Under the pieces are notes generated by a model that was not told the origin of the DNA, did not search any database, and saw only the letters and a program-made list of their open reading frames with translations. The position numbers were made by a program, and so were the translations under genes. 64,000 nt of DNA from G963665975 sp963665975 (GTDB taxonomy: Bacteria > Bacteroidota > Rhodothermia > Rhodothermales > Bin80), in NCBI GenBank assembly GCA_963665975.1, contig OY762508.1:620001-684000 (forward strand), given 5' to 3'. Of this stretch, positions 27,246 through 35,042 are shown in pieces; the stretch's first letter is position 1, and every line of letters starts with the position of its first letter.

Positions 27246-27934
27246 TCTGCCGATGTGCTGGGTAGGCGTCCGGACCACCCCTGGGGATCCATATACCAAG
27301 CCCACAGGGCCGCAGCTTCTTCGTCCGACAGGATTCGATCCTTGGCGCCAACGGTGGCGATCGCATCAAAATCGGTGATGGTGTGAAACGGTATGTCGGC
27401 CTGTGCAAAACGCTCTGCAACACCATCAAAACCATAGGTGAAAAGTGCCAACATGGCTACCACTTCTGCACCTGTGGACGCTCGCAACGCATCCACCGCG
27501 TGTAGCACGGAGCCACCTGTTGCTACGAGGTCCTCCACGACCACAGCACGCTGGCCCTCAACAATCGCCCCCTCAACCTGCCGGCCACGACCATGCCCTT
27601 TCGGGTTGCCCCGCACATACGCAAGAGGAATGCCCAAGCGGTCCGCCAGCAATGCGGCTTGTGGAATTCCTGCAGTTGCCACGCCTACAACGATGTCTGG
27701 CTCAATACCGTGACTCGCAAGAATACTAACCAGACTATTGGTGATCCGCCTACGTAACACCGGATGACCATTAGTGACCCGGTTGTCACAATAGAAGGGA
27801 ACCTGGAGTCCCGAACTCCAGGTTAGCCTGGTTTTTTCCGAATATACTACTGCGCCAATCTTCCATAGAGCACGGGCAAGTTCAAACGGGGACAGGCTCG
27901 TGCTTTCTATATCCTTCACTTCAGCGTGTGTCAT
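27242..27934 (-). CDS. pyrE: Orotate phosphoribosyltransferase
   Basis: The protein is 230 residues. The PRPP-binding loop AVVVEDLVATGGS is at about residues 130-142, the flexible catalytic loop is RGNPKGHGRGRQVEG, and the N-terminal TWSSGLQVPFYCDNR matches bacterial PyrE. It converts orotate plus PRPP to OMP in pyrimidine synthesis. It lies between pgsA (61 bases upstream) and cinA (four-base overlap), interrupting the commoner pgsA-cinA-recA order. A tail of about 25 residues after EAAALWAWYMDP is slightly longer than usual. Confidence 0.95.
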   Translation of the reverse strand: MTHAEVKDIESTSLSPFELARALWKIGAVVYSEKTRLTWSSGLQVPFYCDNRVTNGHPVLRRRITNSLVSILASHGIEPDIVVGVATAGIPQAALLADRLGIPLAYVRGNPKGHGRGRQVEGAIVEGQRAVVVEDLVATGGSVLHAVDALRASTGAEVVAMLALFTYGFDGVAERFAQADIPFHTITDFDAIATVGAKDRILSDEEAAALWAWYMDPQGWSGRLPSTSAE

Positions 27935-27995
27935 GATAGTGTACCAAATTCAGCGTCATCGTACGATGACGAACCAATCTCCGTGTTGCGATTAC

Positions 27996-28571
27996 CTACC
28001 CTCGCAACGATTCGCTGCGCATAAGATACCCCGCCCCAGTATACACTGTTAGTGCTACAATTATGCAAAGTAAAGCCACGGGTATCATGCTGCCGAGCAC
28101 CCACTCTGCACCTGTTGCCACAATTCCCGGCACATGCCGCGCAACGAGCAATACCAGAACCCCTATCAGATAGACCAGTTGCAGCGTCGTCTTGGTCTTC
28201 GCCAGCGGTAACGTCTGCAGGGTCTGGCCTTGCGACTCCGCGCGAATACGGAGTGTCGTCACTACGACGTCTCTCAGACCAATCAGCGCAACCGCCCACC
28301 ACGGTGCCACATCAGGAAGCAATATTGAGAGCGTTACGAAGGTGCCTAGCACCAGCACCTTATCCGCCATTGGGTCGAGGAACTTGCCCAGGCGGGATAC
28401 GGCGCCCATGCTGCGCGCCAGCCTGCCGTCCCAATAATCCGAAATCGCGGCCAACACGAAGAGCACAAGCGCAAGTCCCTGTCCTGTCAACGTATCCCAG
28501 AACAGCAGTGCGAGAACCATTGGAGTCACCGCAATACGACTGATTGTCAGCGTGTTTGGAACAATGCTCAT
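27996..28571 (-). CDS. pgsA: CDP-diacylglycerol-glycerol-3-phosphate phosphatidyltransferase
   Basis: The 191-residue membrane protein contains a perfect CDP-alcohol phosphotransferase motif: Asp45, Asp48, Gly49, Ala52, Arg53, Gly62, Asp66 and Asp70 with exact spacing (DYWDGRLAR, then LGKFLDPMAD). It begins MSIVPNTLTISRIAVTP, the usual PgsA N-terminus, and has about six hydrophobic segments. It makes phosphatidylglycerol phosphate from CDP-diacylglycerol at the inner membrane. It is first in the run pgsA-pyrE-cinA-recA-PAP2, all on the minus strand. The upstream gap to dnaK (225 bases) must hold divergent promoters; I saw no CIRCE inverted repeat there. Confidence 0.93.
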   Translation of the reverse strand: MSIVPNTLTISRIAVTPMVLALLFWDTLTGQGLALVLFVLAAISDYWDGRLARSMGAVSRLGKFLDPMADKVLVLGTFVTLSILLPDVAPWWAVALIGLRDVVVTTLRIRAESQGQTLQTLPLAKTKTTLQLVYLIGVLVLLVARHVPGIVATGAEWVLGSMIPVALLCIIVALTVYTGAGYLMRSESLRG

Positions 28572-28796
28572 GGGCAGCCAGCCGTTAAGGCAAGGTACAA
28601 TATAAGACGCTGCACCGTCGGTTGTGTGCCGCTCACACTCCGGTAATTCCAGATGGTGTTACGGCGCACAGCCAACGATTGGCAGAAGATCCTTCGTCAT
28701 TATCTGACAAAGTGGCCGCCCTCCATAAACGGCAAGGTTCTTGAAGTAAGGCGCGACTGAGCAAACACACCTTAATCACACGTAACAATCAATATC

Positions 28797-30716
28797 ATGG
28801 GCAAGATCATCGGGATCGACCTCGGCACCACGAACTCCGTAGTCGCTGTCATGGAAGGCGGCGAACCGAAGGTAATCGAAAATTCTGAGGGAACGCGAAC
28901 TACGCCCTCGGTAGTGGCCTTCAAAAGTGACGGAGAGCGCATTGCGGGCGCCCCAGCAAAGCGGCAAGCCATCACCAATCCAACTAACACAATATTCTCG
29001 ATCAAGCGCTTCATGGGCCGGAAATTTGGCGAAGTCCCGGAAGAGCTCAAAACGGTGCCATACGACGTCAAGAGCGGAGACAGCGGCCTTGCCCGTGTTC
29101 ATGTGGGCGATCATCTGTACACCCCGCAGGAGATTTCGGCAATGATCCTGCAAAAGCTGAAACTGACTGCCGAAGACTATCTGGGCGAAAAGATCACCGA
29201 GGCGGTTGTTACGGTGCCTGCGTATTTCAACGACGCGCAGCGCAAAGCGACGAAGGAGGCTGGCAAGATTGCCGGCCTTGAAGTCAAGCGGATCATCAAC
29301 GAGCCGACGGCGGCCGCACTGGCCTACGGCCTCGGCAAGCAGGATACCGATCACACAATCGCCGTCTATGACCTGGGTGGTGGCACGTATGACATTTCCA
29401 TTCTGGAACTGGGAGGCGGTGTCTTTGAAGTCAAAGCCACAAATGGCGATACGCATCTTGGCGGGGACGACTTCGACCAGCGCCTCATTGACTATATAGC
29501 TGACGAGTTCAAGAAGACCGAGGGCATCGATCTGCGTAACGACCCAATGGCGCTTCAGCGGCTCAAGGAAGCTGCCGAAAAGGCCAAGATCGAGCTCTCC
29601 AGCGCCAACCAGACGACCATCAACTTGCCGTTCATCACGGCCACACAGGAGGGACCGAAGCATTTGACGCTCGATCTTTCGCGTGCAAAGTTTGAGAACC
29701 TGATTGGCGATTTGGTGCGACGAACCGTGGAGCCCATGCAGCGGGCGATTACGGACTCCAAGCTCGGCGCGGATCAGATTGACGAAGTGATTCTTGTCGG
29801 CGGCTCAACCCGTGTGCCGCTCGTGCAACAAACCGTTGAGGAGTTTTTTGGCAAGAAGCCAAACCGCTCCGTCAACCCGGACGAAGTGGTCGCAGTAGGC
29901 GCTGCCATCCAGGGTGGCGTGCTCTCACAAGACATTACCGATGTTCTGCTCTTGGACGTGACGCCGCTGAACCTGGGTATCGAAACCCTTGGCGGTGTCA
30001 TGACCACTCTCATTGAGGCCAACACGACGATTCCTACGCGCAAGCAGGAGATCTTCTCAACGGCAGCCGACAACCAAACGTCTGTCGAAATCCACGTTCT
30101 CCAGGGCAACCGAGAAATTGCGCACTATAATCGCACCATTGGCAAGTTTCATCTTGACGGCATTCCTCCGGCGCGCCGTGGCACACCACAGGTTGAGGTC
30201 GCATTCGATATCGACGCAGATGGCATCCTGAATGTACAAGCCAAAGACCAGGCGACAGGCAAGGAGCAGTCGATCCGCATCGAGGCATCCAGCGGACTCT
30301 CGGAAGCGGAAATAGAAAAGATGAAGCAAGAGGCCAAGGAGAACGCCGCCGAGGACAAAAAGCGGCGCGAGGAACTGGACAAGCTGAACCAGGCCGACAC
30401 GCTGATCTATTCCACCGAAAACAACCTCAAAGACCTGGGAGACAAGCTCTCTGCACAGAGCCGCGCTGCCATCGACCCTGCACTGGAGCACCTAAAGACG
30501 GTTCATAAGGAAAAGGATATCGCGCAAATAGATTCCGCGATGGATGCGCTCAACCAGGCGTGGGCCGCTGCTAGCGACGACATCTACCAAGCGCAGCAGG
30601 CTGAGCAGGCTGAGCAGGCTGAGCCTGCGGCCACGGGCGGCGACGGGGCTTCCAACGCAGAGGAGTCCGACATCCACGACGTCGACTTCGAAGTCGTGGA
30701 CGACGAGGAAGGCTAA
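28797..30716 (+). CDS. dnaK: Hsp70 chaperone DnaK
   Basis: The protein is 639 residues, full length. The ATPase domain starts GKIIGIDLGTTNSVVAVMEG and includes YDLGGGTYDISILELGGG and EVILVGGSTRVPLVQ. The interdomain linker DVLLLDVTPLNLGIET and the substrate-binding domain follow, ending in an acidic tail (DFEVVDDEEG). A short Gln-Ala-Glu repeat precedes the tail. It folds and protects proteins with DnaJ and GrpE, neither of which is in the window. No CIRCE-type operator is visible upstream; the gene is alone in its orientation. Its stop overlaps that of the convergent tatD by four bases. Confidence 0.98.
   Translation: MGKIIGIDLGTTNSVVAVMEGGEPKVIENSEGTRTTPSVVAFKSDGERIAGAPAKRQAITNPTNTIFSIKRFMGRKFGEVPEELKTVPYDVKSGDSGLARVHVGDHLYTPQEISAMILQKLKLTAEDYLGEKITEAVVTVPAYFNDAQRKATKEAGKIAGLEVKRIINEPTAAALAYGLGKQDTDHTIAVYDLGGGTYDISILELGGGVFEVKATNGDTHLGGDDFDQRLIDYIADEFKKTEGIDLRNDPMALQRLKEAAEKAKIELSSANQTTINLPFITATQEGPKHLTLDLSRAKFENLIGDLVRRTVEPMQRAITDSKLGADQIDEVILVGGSTRVPLVQQTVEEFFGKKPNRSVNPDEVVAVGAAIQGGVLSQDITDVLLLDVTPLNLGIETLGGVMTTLIEANTTIPTRKQEIFSTAADNQTSVEIHVLQGNREIAHYNRTIGKFHLDGIPPARRGTPQVEVAFDIDADGILNVQAKDQATGKEQSIRIEASSGLSEAEIEKMKQEAKENAAEDKKRREELDKLNQADTLIYSTENNLKDLGDKLSAQSRAAIDPALEHLKTVHKEKDIAQIDSAMDALNQAWAAASDDIYQAQQAEQAEQAEPAATGGDGASNAEESDIHDVDFEVVDDEEG
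30597..30623 (+). repeat. Three tandem 9-base units inside dnaK
   Basis: CAGGCTGAG is repeated three times exactly, coding Gln-Ala-Glu triplets in the flexible C-terminal linker of DnaK. Being a multiple of three and in a disordered tail, copy number can vary without breaking the frame. Low-complexity tails are usual in DnaK; the perfect DNA repeat suggests recent slippage. Confidence 0.85.
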
Positions 30717-31516
30717 CTGAGGTGAAGCCCGAACAGGCCAACGGCATTGTCGGTCGTGACGCGTGCGATAGTTTCGACGGGAAGTCCCTTAACCGCTGCA
30801 AGTTTTTCAGCCACTAGACGGACATAGGACGGCTCATTGCGCTTGCCGCGATATGGGACTGGCGCCAGAAACGGGCTATCCGTCTCCAGGACGATCTGCT
30901 CGATCGGGATGTCGCGAGCGAGTACATCAACACCGCCGTTCTTAAAGGTTATCGCGCCACCGATGCCGAGATGGAAGCCGAGCGCCGTGGCTTCCCGGGT
31001 CACCCACGCGGGTCCGGTGAAGCAGTGGAAAATGCCGCGAAGGCGTTCAGGATTTGCCGAGGTATTCTTTTCGTCTCGCAGGATGCGCACAATGTCCGTA
31101 TGGACCTCGTCGTGATCCCGCTTGTCGCGCATATGCAGGATGAGCGGCAGGTCATGCTTGATGGCCAGCCGAATGTGCCAGCGAAAGGCCTTCTCCTGAA
31201 CCGTGTCAAAGGAGCGATCCCAGTAGTAATCCAGGCCACTTTCACCGACAGCGACCACATGAGGGCTGCCCGCCAGCATGGCTACAGCCTCATAGTCGTC
31301 ATCGGTTGCCTCCTTCGTGTCAGATGGGTGTAGCGCCACCATAGCGTACAGGTCTGTCTCCTCTTCACATAGCGTCAGCGCCTTGCGGATCGATAGCACG
31401 TCAATTGCGGGCATCACCATGGGGCCTACGCCCGCCGCGCGTGCACGCGCAAGAACGTCAGAACGATCATTGGCCAATCGATCGTGATACAGGTGGACAT
31501 GCGTATCGATTAGCAT
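30713..31516 (-). CDS. tatD: TatD-family deoxyribonuclease
   Basis: The protein is 267 residues from the ATG at 31516 (MLIDTHVHLYHD); the open frame extends upstream but the added residues are not family-like. Metal ligands are present: His6 and His8, Glu in AVGESGLDYYWD, His in LPLILHMRDKRDHDE, His in IFHCFTG and Asp in VLETDSPFLAP. Known family activity is Mg2+-dependent 3'-5' exonuclease / DNA repair. It converges on dnaK with overlapping stop codons. TatD-type proteins (QatD) also belong to the Qat defence system, but this one sits 15 kb from the QatC-like gene among housekeeping genes and I treat it as housekeeping. Confidence 0.92.
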   Translation of the reverse strand: MLIDTHVHLYHDRLANDRSDVLARARAAGVGPMVMPAIDVLSIRKALTLCEEETDLYAMVALHPSDTKEATDDDYEAVAMLAGSPHVVAVGESGLDYYWDRSFDTVQEKAFRWHIRLAIKHDLPLILHMRDKRDHDEVHTDIVRILRDEKNTSANPERLRGIFHCFTGPAWVTREATALGFHLGIGGAITFKNGGVDVLARDIPIEQIVLETDSPFLAPVPYRGKRNEPSYVRLVAEKLAAVKGLPVETIARVTTDNAVGLFGLHLS

Positions 31517-31649
31517 GGCATGGGAAGAGGGGAGTGCTGGCAGCGCGCGTTGTATCCGTGAGGCCGCAATACCGTTCCTCACGCAACCAACGGCCATGTT
31601 GTGGCGTCTTTGATGGATACAGGTCTTTCTGGCATCAAAGATCCCGAAT

Positions 31650-34187
31650 GTGAACCGGTATGCGCTGATAGCCCGCATTATCCTTGCAGGAACGGCCCTC
31701 CTCGCGCTGGTCCCGCTCACTCGCGTAGCCTCGGACTACCTGACCGTAGGCAAATTGGTGAGCCATATTCCCGCTGCGCGCAGTTATGACCGGGTGACCT
31801 GGACGGAGAAAGATGGCCTCATTAAGGTGGCGCACGTCTTTGACACTAGCGAGGGCGAAGCTGGATTGCAGGAAGGCGATCTGTTCTACCGACTTGATTA
31901 TCGGCAGTACTTCACGCTCGAAGACCTGCAGCGGGCCATCGAGAGTATTCCGCTTGGAAGCAGTCGCACCTACTCGGTGCTGCGTGGCCCGGAAATGGAA
32001 GAAGTCCAGGTAGACGTACGGTTTTCCCGCTATCCGACTTTCCTCTACCCGCTTACCCCGACGCTCTGGCAGTTTTCCATCTGGGGATTCCTTGTCGGCA
32101 CCTTTTTCCATCTGATCGGACTCGTGATAGCAGTGCCCCTGGTGCGCAGGAGCCGCACGGCGCGGTTCTCCTTGCTCCTCATCGCGGTGTCAGGCCTGTG
32201 GATCATAGGCAACCTGATACGCTTGCTGCTGGTGAGCCTTGCACCACCCATCCATGTGGGGAGCACAGTTGACAGCGTCTTTCAGGCACTCACCTTTCTT
32301 GGTCTCGTAGGCTGGATCGGGTTCCCGGCTATCCTCCTGCACAAGGTGCTCGTGGACAGCGAGCGACTGGAGGGACATGGTGTGGGGCGCTTTGCTATCG
32401 CGCTATACGTCCCCGCTGTTGTCCTGGGCTTCCTGGTGCTCGTAACCACTTTCGCTGGTGGCGTCGGCCCACTCACGCTGGGCGGCCTTATCGGACCCAT
32501 CCTGTTCCATGCCTGCTGTTATATCGGGGCAGCAGCTGCACATGCCCTCTATCTGCACGTACGCCATGGGATGAAGGCCAAGGAGTTCATTGGCGGATGG
32601 CCACGCATCGGGAGCGCCATCATGCTAGTCTTTGCGGTCCTCTTCGGACTTTCGGTAATGGGCGTCGCGCCACTGTTCGGTGCGGTGACCGATACGGTAG
32701 CCGGGTGGGTGATCGTTAGCGCGCAACTGCTTTCAATCGTACCAGTGATCCTGGTATCGCTTGCTGCACTTCGACATGGCAAGATCGACCGCGTTCTGCG
32801 ACGGGCGTTAACGTACGTCACGATCCTGGGACTCATCTTTTTCGCCTTTGTTGGTGGCATGGCGCTCGTAGAGCCGATCCTGACGAAATTCTCAATTTCA
32901 TGGACGGTGGCGGCAGGGTTGTATGTCGTGCTGCTCCTGGTGGTCTTTGAACGAGTCGGCATGCGCCTACTCAACTATGCCACCCAATTCTTTGCATCGG
33001 ATCGGCAGCAGGCCCACCAGCGGCTCAGCCGTTTCCAAGAGCGCATGCGCTTGATTCTGGACACTCACACACTGGCTCGTGAGACCCTCGAGTCAGTGAG
33101 CGAAGCCTTCCAGATGCGCTCTGGCCACGTATTCTTACGTCCATCGGTGTCGTCCGAAGCGTGGATAAACATATCATTTCATCCGACCCCTCCGTATCTC
33201 ACTGATCGTGAAATGCTCATGCTTTGGCCCCACTTTGAGGTGGAGGGCGCGATCTGGGCGCAAAAGCCCGATTTGAACGAGAGCACGCTTCCCGATCAGT
33301 TTGGTCAATTGCTAAAGAAGCGAAATGTAAGCCTTGCCGTACCAATACTTGGGGATGGCAAAGCCATTGGCTTATTGCTATTGGGACCGCGGAAGGAGCG
33401 GCACGCGGTGTATACGCTGGAAGATCTGGACATGCTGCGCGCACTTAGTGGACAGTTGGCGCTGGCCATTGAACGGTTAAACCTCTTCGAGCGGGAGCGG
33501 GCACTCATGCATGAAAGTGCGGAAGCGCAGCTTACTGCGCTCCGCGCACAGATCAACCCTCATTTTCTGTTTAACACGCTAAATACTATCCTGGCGCTCA
33601 TTGAAGACCGTTCCAGGGAAGCGGAAGCTGCCGTCGAGCATCTTGCGGCAATTTTTCGGTATACACTGCAAACGGGCGGTCGTGAATTTGTACCTCTAGA
33701 GGCTGAATGGGCCCTGGTCGGACACTACCTTAGCATTGAGCAGGCGCGCTTTGGCCGGCATCTTGCCATCGAAACATTCCTGGACGACCGCATCCGCACA
33801 GTCCCGATTCCTGCGTTTGCAGTTCAAACCCTGGTCGAGAATGCCATCAAGCATGGCATCGAAAAGCAGCGTCGCCGCGGGAAGCTCAGTATTCACGCCA
33901 AGCAGACCGAAGACGGGTTTGTCGAAGTGCTGGTCGCTGACACTGGAGTTGGCATCGCTCACCTGTTCGGAGCAGGCGAGTGCGCTATTGCCAATGCCGA
34001 CTTTCTCGGCATTGGCCTTCGGAACATAGCAACGCGCCTCACCCGGCTGTATGAGCGTGACGATCTCCTACGCATGGCGAGCGATCCCGTCTGGGGCACG
34101 CGCGTACGACTGCTGATCCCTGTGACGCGCACCACAGACTCCCCCACTGATCACGTAGAATCCGATGCTGCACGTATTGATCGTTGA
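31650..34187 (+). CDS. LytS/YehU-type sensor histidine kinase with PDZ-like and GAF-like domains
   Basis: The protein is 845 residues starting at GTG 31650. After a first membrane segment, an extracytoplasmic PDZ-like domain spans about residues 45-115 (DTSEGEAGLQEGDLFYRLD). About nine hydrophobic helices follow, to about residue 440. A GAF-like region covers about 475-615 (VSLAVPILGDGKAIGLLLLG). The His_kinase domain has phosphoacceptor His638 in LRAQINPHFLFNTLN, and the ATPase part shows LVENAIKHGIEKQ and VADTGVGIAHLFG. The next gene, a LytTR response regulator, overlaps by 23 bases, so the two are a cognate pair. The signal is unknown; a PDZ-like sensor suggests peptide or protein binding. 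It is divergent from tatD. Confidence 0.9.
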   Translation: MNRYALIARIILAGTALLALVPLTRVASDYLTVGKLVSHIPAARSYDRVTWTEKDGLIKVAHVFDTSEGEAGLQEGDLFYRLDYRQYFTLEDLQRAIESIPLGSSRTYSVLRGPEMEEVQVDVRFSRYPTFLYPLTPTLWQFSIWGFLVGTFFHLIGLVIAVPLVRRSRTARFSLLLIAVSGLWIIGNLIRLLLVSLAPPIHVGSTVDSVFQALTFLGLVGWIGFPAILLHKVLVDSERLEGHGVGRFAIALYVPAVVLGFLVLVTTFAGGVGPLTLGGLIGPILFHACCYIGAAAAHALYLHVRHGMKAKEFIGGWPRIGSAIMLVFAVLFGLSVMGVAPLFGAVTDTVAGWVIVSAQLLSIVPVILVSLAALRHGKIDRVLRRALTYVTILGLIFFAFVGGMALVEPILTKFSISWTVAAGLYVVLLLVVFERVGMRLLNYATQFFASDRQQAHQRLSRFQERMRLILDTHTLARETLESVSEAFQMRSGHVFLRPSVSSEAWINISFHPTPPYLTDREMLMLWPHFEVEGAIWAQKPDLNESTLPDQFGQLLKKRNVSLAVPILGDGKAIGLLLLGPRKERHAVYTLEDLDMLRALSGQLALAIERLNLFERERALMHESAEAQLTALRAQINPHFLFNTLNTILALIEDRSREAEAAVEHLAAIFRYTLQTGGREFVPLEAEWALVGHYLSIEQARFGRHLAIETFLDDRIRTVPIPAFAVQTLVENAIKHGIEKQRRRGKLSIHAKQTEDGFVEVLVADTGVGIAHLFGAGECAIANADFLGIGLRNIATRLTRLYERDDLLRMASDPVWGTRVRLLIPVTRTTDSPTDHVESDAARIDR

Positions 34188-34992
34188 CGATGAAGCGCCT
34201 GCTCGCTCGAGACTCCATAAACTGCTGCAACCACTTGTGGCTGCGGGAAGACTTGACGTTGTGGGCATAGTGGAGGATGGGCCGTCCGCGCTCCAGGTAA
34301 TCACCGAGCAAGATGTTGATTTGTTGTTTCTCGACATCCGCATGCCTGAAATGGACGGTTTCGGCGTTCTGGAACGTATCCCACCCAACAAGCACCCGGT
34401 CGTTGTGTTTACGACAGCACATGATGACTACTCGTTGCGCGCATTCGAGGCAAACGCCGTAGACTACTTGCTAAAGCCCATTGTCCGGGCTCGTCTGGAA
34501 GATGCTGTCGCCCGCGCCGAGCGTCTGCGACAGACGCCGGAATCGTGGCGGGAGAACGATGACCGTCTGGACAAACTGCTGGATTGGATGGAGCGCCAGG
34601 CCAGGGGGCCCGTGGTGGAAAAGCCGCCCCGATATATGGAACGGATTTCGGTTCCGTACAGGGATCGTATACTGCTGATCAACGTGGACCGCCTCGTCTC
34701 CGCCGAAATTATCGACAGTATCACACGCCTGTTTATTCTCACTGACGACACCGCTGACCAGCGCCCGCGCTTGCGTCAGCACATAGTGGGGTACACCCTT
34801 GAGCAACTTGAAGCCAATTTGGATCCGAGCAAGTTCATGCGCATCCATCGGTCCTCCATCGTGCAGCTTGCCAGCATCCGTGAAATGATTCCGTGGTTCA
34901 GTGGCCGCTATAAGCTACTCCTTGCTGGCAAGCGTGAAGTGATTGCCAGCCGCGAGCGCTCGCGCGCATTAAAAGAGCGATTGATGATGTAG
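34165..34992 (+). CDS. LytTR-family DNA-binding response regulator
   Basis: The 275-residue protein has an N-terminal receiver domain (MLHVLIVDDEAPARSRL) with phosphoacceptor Asp57 in LLFLDIRMPEMDGFG, a conserved Thr in VVFTTAHDDY and Lys in YLLKPI. After a linker, the LytTR DNA-binding domain (about residues 155-270) contains ISVPYRDRILLINVDRLVSA and FMRIHRSSIVQLASIREM. It overlaps the upstream kinase gene by 23 bases. It should bind direct repeats upstream of target genes. The TonB receptor gene 50 bases downstream is an obvious candidate for co-expression or regulation. Confidence 0.94.
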   Translation: MLHVLIVDDEAPARSRLHKLLQPLVAAGRLDVVGIVEDGPSALQVITEQDVDLLFLDIRMPEMDGFGVLERIPPNKHPVVVFTTAHDDYSLRAFEANAVDYLLKPIVRARLEDAVARAERLRQTPESWRENDDRLDKLLDWMERQARGPVVEKPPRYMERISVPYRDRILLINVDRLVSAEIIDSITRLFILTDDTADQRPRLRQHIVGYTLEQLEANLDPSKFMRIHRSSIVQLASIREMIPWFSGRYKLLLAGKREVIASRERSRALKERLMM

Positions 34993-35042
34993 GCGAGCAA
35001 CGGTATCTTGCGCCACTCCCGCCCTGGCATGAGTCTCTGTTG

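Noticed and set aside
28572..28796. CIRCE operator upstream of dnaK
   Set aside because: No TTAGCACTC-type inverted repeat is present in the gap.
30713..31516. TatD as the QatD partner of the QatC-like gene
   Set aside because: It is 15 kb away, on the other strand, among housekeeping genes; a genomic tatD is expected anyway.
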